A stretch of DNA of 64,000 nt from contig DATGUA010000032.1 of NCBI GenBank assembly GCA_035301545.1, positions 46,325 through 110,324 on the forward strand. Direction: 5' to 3'. A model generated the notes under the pieces. The model saw only the letters and a list, made by a program, of their open reading frames with translations, ran no database searches and was not told the origin of the DNA. The DNA is from DATGUA01 sp035301545 (GTDB lineage: Bacteria > Bacillota > Clostridia > Tissierellales > Tissierellaceae). Position numbers and translations under genes: made by a program. Positions 41,898 through 50,196 of the stretch are shown here, in pieces (position 1 is the stretch's first letter; every line of letters begins with the position of its first letter).

Positions 41898-42821
41898 TTG
41901 GATAAGAATGAAATGATCCAAATATTTAAGGATGGATATACAGGAGAAATTTTAATAGATGAAATGATGAAAAAACATACTTCTTTTGAAATAGGAGGGC
42001 CAGTTGATATAATGGTTATTCCTAATACTGAAGAAGAATTAATAAATAGTATAAAATTATGTAGAGAGAATAATATGAAGTTCTTTATAATGGGGAATGG
42101 AAGTAATTTATTAGTTAAGGATGGTGGGATTAGAGGAGTAGTAATTAAAATAAATGAAAAATTAAGTGAAATTAGGATTAAAGATAATACAGTATATTGT
42201 CAGTCAGGAGCTCTAATGAAGACCGTAAGTGAAAAAGCACTAGAAAAAGAGCTAACAGGAATGGAGTTTGCTCATGGAATCCCAGGCTCTATTGGTGGAG
42301 CAATAACTATGAATGCCGGAGCCTATGGTGGAGAAATGAAAGATATAGTGACTAAAGTAAGAGTATTAGATAAAGAAAACAATATAAAAGAATACTCTAA
42401 TGAAGAGATGAATTTTAGGTATAGAGGTAGTAGCGTTGTAGATGAAGATTTAATAGTGTTAAGTATAGAAGTTCAATTAAGAGCTGGAGACTTCAATACT
42501 ATAAGAGAAACTATGGAAGACTTAGACTACAGGAGAACTTCAAAACAGCCTTTAGAACTACCTAGTGGAGGAAGTACATTTAAAAGACCTGTAGGTTATT
42601 ATGCTGGAAAATTGATAGATGATTCTGGACTTAGAGGGTTAAAATATGGTGGTGCTCAAGTATCTGAAAAGCATTGTGGATTTGTAGTTAATATAAATAA
42701 TGCAAGTTGTAAAGATGTATTAGGATTAATAGGGGTAGTACAAAAGACTGTAAGAGATAATTATGGAGTAGATTTAGAAAGAGAAATAAAGCTTATAGGG
42801 GAAGATGTGAAAAGCGTTTAA
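41898..42821 (+). CDS. murB: UDP-N-acetylenolpyruvoylglucosamine reductase
   Basis: 307 residues, type II MurB length. FAD enzyme that reduces enolpyruvyl-UDP-GlcNAc to UDP-MurNAc, the second committed step of peptidoglycan synthesis. FAD-binding motifs FIMGNGSNLLVKDGGIRGVV (near 65-84) and HGIPGSIGGAITMNAGAYGGE (near 127-147) are intact; the catalytic Ser is in GGSTFKRP (near 229). Start is TTG with AAGGAG upstream. rapZ and yvcK follow closely, a common clostridial order. Confidence 0.97.
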   Translation: MDKNEMIQIFKDGYTGEILIDEMMKKHTSFEIGGPVDIMVIPNTEEELINSIKLCRENNMKFFIMGNGSNLLVKDGGIRGVVIKINEKLSEIRIKDNTVYCQSGALMKTVSEKALEKELTGMEFAHGIPGSIGGAITMNAGAYGGEMKDIVTKVRVLDKENNIKEYSNEEMNFRYRGSSVVDEDLIVLSIEVQLRAGDFNTIRETMEDLDYRRTSKQPLELPSGGSTFKRPVGYYAGKLIDDSGLRGLKYGGAQVSEKHCGFVVNINNASCKDVLGLIGVVQKTVRDNYGVDLEREIKLIGEDVKSV

Positions 42822-42856
42822 AAATCTTCTAAAAGATTAGGGGAGGTTGATCTGGG

Positions 42857-43708
42857 ATGGAATTTTTAATAATAACAGGTATGTCAGGAGCAGGTAAATC
42901 TCAAGCTATGAAAGTAATGGAAGATATGGGATATTACTGTATGGATAATCTTCCACCAGAATTATTACCAAATTTTGCAGAGCTTTGGCATGAGTCTAAA
43001 AGAAAAATAGGAAAAGTAGCAGTAGTAGTAGATATCCGAGGGGGAGAATTTTTTAATACTTTATTTGAGTCTTTAGATAATCTACAAGATAAAGGAATAG
43101 GTTATAAAATATTATTTTTAGATGCATCAAATAATACCCTGATTAGAAGATATAAAGAATTAAGGAGACCTCATCCTTTAAAATCTGAAGGAAGTATTTT
43201 AGATGGAATTCACAAGGAAAGAAAATTATTAGAAGAAATTAAGGATAAATCCTACTACATAGTAGATACTTCAAAATTAACCTTAGGAATGTTAAAAGAT
43301 GAATTATATAATATGTTTTTAGAAAATGGAGAAACAAGGAGATTATCTATTTCAGTTACTTCTTTTGGATTTAAAAATGGTATGTTAATGGATGGAGATC
43401 TAATATTTGATGTTAGATTTTTACCTAATCCATACTATATTCCAGAATTGAAAGAAGTTTCAGGTGAAAATCAGGAAACTATGGACTATGTTTTTAAATG
43501 GCCACAAACTAGTATATTTATAAATAAAGTAATGGAAATGTTAGAATTTCTAATTCCCTTTTACATTGATGAAGGGAAAACACAATTAGTAGTAGGGATT
43601 GGATGTACAGGTGGATTTCATAGATCTGTAGCTATATCTAATAAAATAGGAGAAAAACTATCAGAGAATGGGCACAGGGCTATAGTCCATCATAGAGATT
43701 TAAGATAG
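42857..43708 (+). CDS. rapZ: RNase adapter/nucleotide-binding protein RapZ (YvcJ)
   Basis: 283 residues, normal length. Walker A ITGMSGAGKSQAMKVMEDMG (near residues 6-25) binds ATP or GTP. Conserved GYYCMDNLPPELL, RRPHPL (near 108), and the C-terminal VVGIGCTGGFHRSVAI and HRD complete the family pattern. In E. coli RapZ senses glucosamine-6-phosphate and controls GlmS; in Firmicutes the YvcJ role is less clear but linked to wall precursor and nucleotide metabolism. It lies 35 bases after murB and 10 before yvcK. Confidence 0.96.
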   Translation: MEFLIITGMSGAGKSQAMKVMEDMGYYCMDNLPPELLPNFAELWHESKRKIGKVAVVVDIRGGEFFNTLFESLDNLQDKGIGYKILFLDASNNTLIRRYKELRRPHPLKSEGSILDGIHKERKLLEEIKDKSYYIVDTSKLTLGMLKDELYNMFLENGETRRLSISVTSFGFKNGMLMDGDLIFDVRFLPNPYYIPELKEVSGENQETMDYVFKWPQTSIFINKVMEMLEFLIPFYIDEGKTQLVVGIGCTGGFHRSVAISNKIGEKLSENGHRAIVHHRDLR

Positions 43709-43718
43709 GGGAATTAGT

Positions 43719-44726
43719 ATGGAAGAGAATATTAGTATGAATAATATATTATTTAATGATCCTAAAATAGTAGTAATAGGTGGAGGAACAGGGTTATCTA
43801 TATTATTAAGAGGATTAAAAAAATTCACATCAAATATTACAGCTATAGTTACTGTAGCTGATGATGGAGGAGGATCTGGTGTTTTAAGAGAAGATTTAGG
43901 TATGTTACCGCCAGGAGATATAAGAGCTTGTATGCTATCCTTAGCAAATGTAGAACCTACTATGAAAAAACTTCTTCATTATAGATTTGATAGTGGAGTA
44001 TTAGATGGACAGAGCTTTGGTAATCTGCTGATAGCAGCAATGAATGGAATATATGGAAACTTTGAAAAAGCTATTAAAGAAACTAGTAATGTTTTAGCTA
44101 TGACAGGAGAAGTATATCCTATGACTTTAGAAGAGATCAGTCTATTTGCTGAATTAGAGAATGGTAAGATAGTGAAAGGTGAATCTAATATTCCAAATAT
44201 GGTAGTAGAACATTCAAGTTCTATTAAAAGAGTGTTTATAGATCCTCAAACTTCGAATCCCTTAAAAGAAGGAGTTCAAGCTTTTAAAGATGCAGACTTA
44301 ATAGTATTAGGACCGGGAAGCTTATACACTTCAGTAATACCTAATTTACTGATTAATAATATACCTAAAAAAATTGCCGAATCTAAAGCTCCAAAAGTAT
44401 ATATAAGCAATGTAATGACACAGCCAGGTGAAACAGATGGATATGGGGTAATAGAACATGTAGAAGCTATTTTAAGACATAGTAGAGAAGATTTACTAGA
44501 CTATGTAATTGTAAATACAGAAACAATTCCAGAAAACATACTACCGAAATACACAACTGATGGCTCAAGACCAGTAATATTAAACAATAAAGATAAAAAA
44601 GTTTTAAAGAAAAAAGGGATAAATATTATTGAGGAAAGTCTAATAGATGTAAGAAAGGATTATATTAGACATAATAATATAAAGCTAAGTCAATTGTTAG
44701 TAGACTTATGTAATATAAAGAGGTAA
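43719..44726 (+). CDS. yvcK: YvcK family gluconeogenesis/cell-shape factor
   Basis: 335 residues, normal for the family. VVIGGGTGLSILLRGLKKF (near 16-34) and TVADDGGGSGVLREDLGMLPPGD (near 46) are the CofD-like motifs that bind UDP-sugars; LGPGSLYTSVIPNLLI and YISNVMTQPGETDGYG are also conserved. YvcK is needed for growth on gluconeogenic carbon sources and for normal peptidoglycan synthesis, and in several Firmicutes it is a partner of GlmR-type regulation. The usual next gene, whiA, is displaced by about 3.8 kb. Confidence 0.96.
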   Translation: MEENISMNNILFNDPKIVVIGGGTGLSILLRGLKKFTSNITAIVTVADDGGGSGVLREDLGMLPPGDIRACMLSLANVEPTMKKLLHYRFDSGVLDGQSFGNLLIAAMNGIYGNFEKAIKETSNVLAMTGEVYPMTLEEISLFAELENGKIVKGESNIPNMVVEHSSSIKRVFIDPQTSNPLKEGVQAFKDADLIVLGPGSLYTSVIPNLLINNIPKKIAESKAPKVYISNVMTQPGETDGYGVIEHVEAILRHSREDLLDYVIVNTETIPENILPKYTTDGSRPVILNNKDKKVLKKKGINIIEESLIDVRKDYIRHNNIKLSQLLVDLCNIKR

Positions 44727-44752
44727 GTTTTAATTAGACAGTGTGAAAGGAT

Positions 44753-46672
44753 GTGTTGATAATAGTGAGGATTCAAAAATCAGAATCACATGAAAGTCAG
44801 GATCATCATGATCATGGAAAATTACCAATTGTCTCTTATTTTAGTGGTTTAATATTATTTATAGGAGCATTGTTCTTAAACAAGGAGAATTTATTATTAA
44901 AGAATATCCTTTGTTCAATAGCTACAATAGCAGCAGGTTATCATGTAATTATTCTAGAAGGAATTGGAGAAACTATTGAAAATACTAGAAACAAAGGAAG
45001 ATTTACCCCTAATTCTCATATATTAATGGGTTTAGCAGCAATAGGAGCTTCTCTAATAGGTAATTTTAGTGAAGGAACTTTATTAATTTTGATTTTCTCA
45101 GGTGCTCATTTTCTTGAAGACTATGCGGAAGGTAGAAGTAAAAGAGAAATTACTAAATTATTAGAAATGAATCCAACTACTGCTAGATTAATAATGGATA
45201 ATGGAGATATTAAGATTGTAGATGTTGAGCAGTTAAAATTAGGAGATCAGCTCCAAGTATTAAATGGAGATCAAGTACCTATTGATGGTACTATCTTATC
45301 TGGTAATACATCTATAGATGAATCTTCAATTAATGGAGAAAGTATACCAGAAGAAAAGTCAGAAGGAGATAGTGTTTTTGGAAGTACAATTAATGGAAGT
45401 GGAACTTTTACTATGGAAGTTACTAAAGAAAGTAAAGATACTATTTTTGCAAAAATTTTACAATTAGTTAATCAAAATCAAGATAATCAAACAAAAGCTA
45501 CAAGTATTATACAAAAATATGAACCTAGATATGTTAATTTAGTTTTAATATCTATTATATTAGTAATTATTCTTACTCCCTTGATTTTAGATTGGACTTG
45601 GGCTGAAAGTATTTATAAAGGGTTAGTTCTTTTAGTAGCAGCTTCACCATGTGCTTTAGCTGCAAGTACTATTTCAGTTACTTTATCGACAACTTCTAAT
45701 CTAGCTAAAGGAGGGGTTCTTTCAAAAGGGAGTACTTATTTATCACAATTATCTGATATTAAAGCAATTTCTTTTGATAAAACAGGAACCTTAACAAAAG
45801 GAAAACCAGAAGTAACAGATTATTATTTTACTGATTCTATAAATGAAGAAAAGATTATCGATATAATAGTAGCTCTTGAAAAAGAGTCAAATCATCCATT
45901 AGCAAATGCTATTCTAAATAAATTTGAAGCTAAAAATCAATTAGATATAGAAGTTATAAACCAAATAGGAAAAGGGCTAACAGGAGATTATAATCAAAAA
46001 AATTATCGCATAGGGAAACCTACTTCTTTTAAAAATATTGACAATGAGTATATAGAATTAAATAATAAATGGGCTTCAGAGGGAAAGACTGTTGTATATA
46101 TTGGAAAAGATGAAGAAGTTATTGGAACGATAGCTTTGATGGATATTCCAAAAGAAGCTGCAAAAAAGACTATACAATATTTTAAAGATCAAGATATTCA
46201 CACTACTTTAATTACTGGTGATTCTACAATGACAGGAAAAGCTGTCGCTAAAGAATTAGGTATTGATGAAGTTATTGCTAATGTAATGCCAGAGGATAAA
46301 TCAGATATTATAAATGGGCAAAAAGAAGAATACGGAATAACTGCTATGGTAGGAGATGGTGTAAATGATGCACCAGCTCTTGTTAGTGCAGATGTAGGTA
46401 TCTCTATGGGAGATGGTACTGATGTTGCAGTAGATGTTTCTGATTTGGTTTTAATGAAAAATGATTTGTCAAAGTTAATAAAGGCTCATAAAACTTCTTT
46501 AAAAATGAATAGGGTTATTTGGCAAAATATTATTTTCTCAATGGCAGTTATAATTATTTTAATTATAATTAGTCTATTAGGATTAACAGATATTGCAATT
46601 AGTGTTATTCTCCATGAGGGAAGTACTTTAGTCGTTATCTTAAATGGGCTTAGATTATTAAGATCTAAATAA
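44753..46672 (+). CDS. P1B-4-type heavy-metal ATPase (Fe/Co/Zn efflux, PfeT/CoaT-like)
   Basis: 639 residues from a GTG; a TTG at 44756 has slightly better spacing from GAAAGG, so the exact start is open. The short N-terminus carries a His-rich patch (SHESQDHHDHG) instead of a CxxC domain. The metal-binding transmembrane motif is SPC (AASPCALAAS) and a later helix has HEGST, the pair that defines the P1B-4 subgroup, which exports Fe(II), Co(II) or Zn(II). Catalytic motifs are intact: FDKTGTLTKG (phosphorylated Asp), TGD(S), HP in NHPLANA and MVGDGVNDAPAL. It follows yvcK by 26 bases without a terminator. No Fur or metal-regulator site was recognised. Confidence 0.92.
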   Translation: MLIIVRIQKSESHESQDHHDHGKLPIVSYFSGLILFIGALFLNKENLLLKNILCSIATIAAGYHVIILEGIGETIENTRNKGRFTPNSHILMGLAAIGASLIGNFSEGTLLILIFSGAHFLEDYAEGRSKREITKLLEMNPTTARLIMDNGDIKIVDVEQLKLGDQLQVLNGDQVPIDGTILSGNTSIDESSINGESIPEEKSEGDSVFGSTINGSGTFTMEVTKESKDTIFAKILQLVNQNQDNQTKATSIIQKYEPRYVNLVLISIILVIILTPLILDWTWAESIYKGLVLLVAASPCALAASTISVTLSTTSNLAKGGVLSKGSTYLSQLSDIKAISFDKTGTLTKGKPEVTDYYFTDSINEEKIIDIIVALEKESNHPLANAILNKFEAKNQLDIEVINQIGKGLTGDYNQKNYRIGKPTSFKNIDNEYIELNNKWASEGKTVVYIGKDEEVIGTIALMDIPKEAAKKTIQYFKDQDIHTTLITGDSTMTGKAVAKELGIDEVIANVMPEDKSDIINGQKEEYGITAMVGDGVNDAPALVSADVGISMGDGTDVAVDVSDLVLMKNDLSKLIKAHKTSLKMNRVIWQNIIFSMAVIIILIIISLLGLTDIAISVILHEGSTLVVILNGLRLLRSK

Positions 46673-46676
46673 TTAT

Positions 46677-46714
46677 AAAAAGAGAGTATATTTAATTAAA
46701 TATACTCCTTTTTT
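46677..46714. terminator. Bidirectional terminator between convergent genes
   Basis: A 24-base perfect palindrome at 46684-46707 (arm GAGTATATTTAA) is flanked by an A run on the left and a T run on the right that extend the stem after one mismatch. Confidence 0.85.
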
Positions 46715-46761
46715 AATTTCTGATTAATAGATTTATAAAAGGCAATATTAATACAGTTACT

Positions 46762-47277
46762 TTATGCTTTTCTTCTTTTATCATCTAATAATTTAGCAAT
46801 TAAATTCCCAGCTGTTCTCTTAGTTAAAGTATCATAATTTACTTTAAAATTAGCATCTTCAGCCAGTCCTTTTACTGTTTCTAATTGTCTCTTAGTTGGA
46901 GGCTCATCTACTTGATAAACATCTTTTTCATCATTTATCCCATCATCAAAAGATAATTCTTCAACAGCAGTCATTCCTATATTAGTAAGATCTCTCAGAG
47001 CACGAGCTTTTGCTCTAGTAGAAGCCATCCTAATTATATGAGGAATTAGTGCACCATTAACAGATTGGGGATTAGCATCTCCAATATCTACATATATTTC
47101 TTTATCAGTCTTTGCTATAGCTTTACAAATTGCAGTCATATTATTTTCTTTATGTGGTACTTGAATTATTTCTACTTTTAGAGATAAAAGTCCCTTTTGA
47201 TGGGCTAAGTCTAAAAGCCCTTCATAAGTAACATAATCTTTTCCTTGTAGTTTAATTAAAAATTTTTCATTAATCAT
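46762..47277 (-). CDS. Uncharacterised protein, possibly Rad52/ERF-like
   Basis: 171 residues from the ATG at 47277; a GTG 9 bases upstream lies within the ribosome site GAGGTG. The core (KDYVTYEGLLDLAHQKG, then DIGDANPQSVNGALIPHIIR and MASTRAKARALRDLTNIGM) belongs to a family found in many bacteria. The run of Arg, Ala and a final NIGM resembles the signature helix of Rad52/ERF single-strand annealing proteins, but the match is weak. The C-terminal PPTKRQLETVKGLAEDA is a small helical module common at the end of phage and recombination proteins. It lies after an M42 peptidase gene on the same strand with a 51-base gap. Confidence 0.6.
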   Translation of the reverse strand: MINEKFLIKLQGKDYVTYEGLLDLAHQKGLLSLKVEIIQVPHKENNMTAICKAIAKTDKEIYVDIGDANPQSVNGALIPHIIRMASTRAKARALRDLTNIGMTAVEELSFDDGINDEKDVYQVDEPPTKRQLETVKGLAEDANFKVNYDTLTKRTAGNLIAKLLDDKRRKA

Positions 47278-47328
47278 TACTTTCACCTCTTACCATCTAT
47301 AATACCCTAAAAGAATAGATTTATTTTA

Positions 47329-48366
47329 TTATTTAGTTAAATAATAAAATCCTAATTTTATAGTGTTTTCAATAGCTTCCATATGAGTTCTTTCAAAAGA
47401 ATGAGAAGCATCTACACCAGGACCTATTAATCCTACATTTATATCATGACCAGCTCTTACAGCTGCAGAACCATCTGACATATAATATGGATAAATATCA
47501 ATTTTATAATCTAAATCTTTCTCTTTAGCTATATTAATTAATTTCTTTCTTAATTCATAATCATAAGGACCACTGCTGTCCTTAGCACAGATTGTTACAC
47601 TAAATTCGTCTGAAGTTTGTCCTTCTCCTGGAGCCGACATATCTACAGCAAGAAATTCAAAAGTTTTTTCAGGAATTGAAGCACTAGCACCATGTCCAAC
47701 TTCTTCATAATTACTTATGAAAAAGTTTGTAGTATAATTTGGTTTAATATTATTTTCTACTAAATGTTTTGCTATACATATTAAAGCAATAACACATGCT
47801 TTATCATCTAAATGTCTAGATTTTATAAATCCAGAAGATGTAAATTCAGTTCTAGGATCAAAATGAACAAAATCTCCTACATTTATACCTAATTCAACTA
47901 CATCATCATGATCACTAACTTTTTCATCAATTCTTATTTCTAAATTATCTATGTTTCGTTCTATATTCTCAGTTTCACTACCATGAACATGAGATGAAGC
48001 CTTAGTAGTTAAAATTGTACCAGTATATTTCTTTTCATCTAGAGTTTCAATAGTGGCATATTCACCTTCTACAGTATTCCATGCATAGCTTCCTAATTGA
48101 GAAAACTTAACTCTACCATTTGATTTAATTTCTTTAACTATACCACCTAATGTATCAACATGAGCAGATAGGGTCACTTCTTTTTCTGTATTTTTACCTT
48201 CTAATGTTGCAATTAATGCCCCTTTATTGTTTCTTTTAGTAGAAAGACCAAGAGCTTTAAATTCTTCCTCTATAAATTTTATAGCCTTTTCAGTATGACC
48301 TGTAGGGCTAGGAATATTTAATAATTTATTTAGTTTTTCAGATATAAAATTTATATCCATATTCAT
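47329..48366 (-). CDS. M42 family metallopeptidase (glutamyl aminopeptidase-like)
   Basis: 345 residues, normal length. Two-zinc aminopeptidase of the tetrahedral TET/FrvX family. Metal and catalytic residues are visible: SAHVDTLGG (His, near 68), FIKSRHLDDKACVIAL (Asp, near 185), SNYEEVGHGAS (catalytic Glu pair, near 220), VDMSAPGEG (near 241) and SHSFERTH (His, near 328). It acts on short peptides in the cytosol. GGAGAGG precedes the reverse-strand ATG. It is divergent from whiA over about 165 bases. Confidence 0.94.
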   Translation of the reverse strand: MNMDINFISEKLNKLLNIPSPTGHTEKAIKFIEEEFKALGLSTKRNNKGALIATLEGKNTEKEVTLSAHVDTLGGIVKEIKSNGRVKFSQLGSYAWNTVEGEYATIETLDEKKYTGTILTTKASSHVHGSETENIERNIDNLEIRIDEKVSDHDDVVELGINVGDFVHFDPRTEFTSSGFIKSRHLDDKACVIALICIAKHLVENNIKPNYTTNFFISNYEEVGHGASASIPEKTFEFLAVDMSAPGEGQTSDEFSVTICAKDSSGPYDYELRKKLINIAKEKDLDYKIDIYPYYMSDGSAAVRAGHDINVGLIGPGVDASHSFERTHMEAIENTIKLGFYYLTK

Positions 48367-48530
48367 AATTTATCCTCTCCTTTTCTTTTGTATACTATTA
48401 TAGTATAATAGTAAGGGTAATAAAACAAAAATATTTTTTAGAATTATAAAATATAAGATGTCTTTTGTAATAGGATTTATATTGAAATCGTTTTTCCTTA
48501 AAATAGGAAGTAAGAAATAGAGGTGATTAT

Positions 48531-49484
48531 ATGTCATTTTCCTCAAAAACTAAAAATGAGGTCGCAAGAATATCTGTAGAAGATTCTTGTTGTAAATTAG
48601 CTGAATTAGCTGCTATTGTAAGAATGAGTGGTACTATTCAAGTTCAAGATATGGGAGAGTTTAATTTGAAACTTACTACAGAAAATGCAGCTATTGCAAG
48701 AAGGATTTTTACATTATTGAGGGAAAGATATGAAGGAAATATAGAGGTGATAGCTAAACGTAATAAGCAATTAAAGAAAAATAATAACTATCTTATTAGT
48801 ATAAATAGCTTAGACATATCGAAAGATATTTTAGAAGATGTAGGATTTATAGATAAGGAAAATTATAATATATTTAAGCCAAATTATAAAACACCTAAAA
48901 GGCTGCTAAAGGACAGATGTTGTAAAAGGGCATATATAAGAGGTGCCTTTTTAGGAGGAGCTTCTATAAGCGATCCAGAAAAAACTTACCATTTAGAATT
49001 TGTAACTAATAACAAAGAACATAGTGAAGATTTATCTAATATAGTTAATAGTTTTAATCTTAATTCAAAAATAGTTAAAAGAAAAGAAAATTATGTAGTT
49101 TATTTAAAAGAGGGAGAACAGATTGTTGACTTACTTAATATAATAGGTGCTTATCAAGCCTTATTAAAAGTAGAGGATATTAGAGTTTTAAAAGATATGA
49201 GAAATAATATTAATAGAATAGTAAATTGTGAAACAGCTAATTTAGATAAAACTATAAATGCATCTATGAGGCAAATAGAGTATATAAAGTTTATTGAGAA
49301 TAATATGGGATTAGATAAATTACCTCAAAATTTAAAAGACCTAGCAGAGATAAGATTAAATAATAAAGATGCAACATTAAAAGAAATAGGAACTATGTTA
49401 GATCCACAGGTAGGTAAATCTGGTGTTAATCATAGATTTAGAAAGATTGAAAAGATAGCAAAGGATTTGAAAGGAGTAGAATAA
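48531..49484 (+). CDS. whiA: WhiA, DNA-binding regulator
   Basis: 317 residues, normal length. It combines a degenerate LAGLIDADG homing-endonuclease-like domain (about 95-200, CCKRAYIRGAFLGGASISDPEK) with a C-terminal helix-turn-helix (about 260-310, LKEIGTMLDPQVGKSGVNHRFRK). In Streptomyces it controls sporulation septation; in B. subtilis it affects division and fatty acids. It heads an operon: the stop overlaps the HPr start (TAATG at 49482). GAGGTGA precedes the ATG. It is usually next to yvcK, here separated by three genes. Confidence 0.97.
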   Translation: MSFSSKTKNEVARISVEDSCCKLAELAAIVRMSGTIQVQDMGEFNLKLTTENAAIARRIFTLLRERYEGNIEVIAKRNKQLKKNNNYLISINSLDISKDILEDVGFIDKENYNIFKPNYKTPKRLLKDRCCKRAYIRGAFLGGASISDPEKTYHLEFVTNNKEHSEDLSNIVNSFNLNSKIVKRKENYVVYLKEGEQIVDLLNIIGAYQALLKVEDIRVLKDMRNNINRIVNCETANLDKTINASMRQIEYIKFIENNMGLDKLPQNLKDLAEIRLNNKDATLKEIGTMLDPQVGKSGVNHRFRKIEKIAKDLKGVE

Positions 49485-49750
49485 TGGAAAAAGCAAATTT
49501 AGAATTAAATAATATAGACGGGCTACATGCTAGGGCTGCAGCAGTTTTTGTACAATATGCAAATAAATATGAAAGTGATATTGATATTGAATTTAAAGGG
49601 AATAAAGTAAATGGAAAAAGTATAATAGGGGTAATGTCATTAGGTGCTTTTCATGGAGAGGAAATAACTATAATAGCAAAAGGTATAGATGAAAAAGAAG
49701 CTATAAATGGATTGTCAAGTGTTATTAAAGATAAGATGGGTGATGTATAA
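49484..49750 (+). CDS. ptsH: HPr phosphocarrier protein
   Basis: 88 residues, normal length. His15 in DGLHARAAAVF is present, so it can carry phosphate in the sugar PTS, and Ser46 in GKSIIGVMSLGA is present as target of HPr kinase (encoded at 37084). Crh proteins lack His15, so this is HPr rather than Crh. It is translationally coupled on both sides: start overlaps the whiA stop and its own stop overlaps the next ATG (49750). Its placement after whiA is typical for clostridia. Confidence 0.97.
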   Translation: MEKANLELNNIDGLHARAAAVFVQYANKYESDIDIEFKGNKVNGKSIIGVMSLGAFHGEEITIIAKGIDEKEAINGLSSVIKDKMGDV

Positions 49751-50115
49751 TGGAAGGCGTACTAATTAGTAATAATAAATATGTATATGATAAATACCCA
49801 GAGGACACTATATATTATGAAGAAGTCACATATATGGATATACTAGAAAAAGTTAGGAATAAGGTTCATGCAGGACATAAGTTATTAACTCATCCATTGT
49901 CTGGAAGTGTTAAACCTAATGAAACGCCATATAAAACTATTATGATATCAAAAGAGAAAAATGGTTTATGTGAAGATAGTTTAAGTATTATAGAAGAAAG
50001 TATCCAAACGTTTAGAAAATTTCAGAATAATAAAAAGACACCTGATTGGAATGAAAAGATATTAGATGATTTTAGAACAATAGATTTATCTTTAATAGAA
50101 AATGTATTAGAATAA
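49750..50115 (+). CDS. GrdX family protein
   Basis: 121 residues. LLTHPLSGSVKPNETPYKTI (residues about 45-64) is the signature of GrdX, a small protein of unknown function first seen in glycine reductase operons. Conserved DTIYYEEVTYMDILEKVRN precedes it. Here it is coupled by a one-base TAATG overlap to HPr, not to grd genes. No signal peptide. This shows the organism's lineage keeps this family; the presence of a glycine reductase elsewhere in the genome is only suggested. Confidence 0.85.
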   Translation: MEGVLISNNKYVYDKYPEDTIYYEEVTYMDILEKVRNKVHAGHKLLTHPLSGSVKPNETPYKTIMISKEKNGLCEDSLSIIEESIQTFRKFQNNKKTPDWNEKILDDFRTIDLSLIENVLE

Positions 50116-50139
50116 TAAAGGCTCTCAAGGGTCTTTATT
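50114..50139 (+). terminator. Terminator of the whiA-HPr-GrdX operon
   Basis: AATAAAGGCTC (50114-50124) pairs with GGGTCTTTATT (50129-50139) through two G-T pairs, loop TCAA. It overlaps the GrdX stop and is followed by ATTTATTTTATT. Confidence 0.7.
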
Positions 50140-50196
50140 ATTTATTTTATTATGATAAAATAAATAATAAGTAGTTAAAGTAGAAAGGAAATCATT

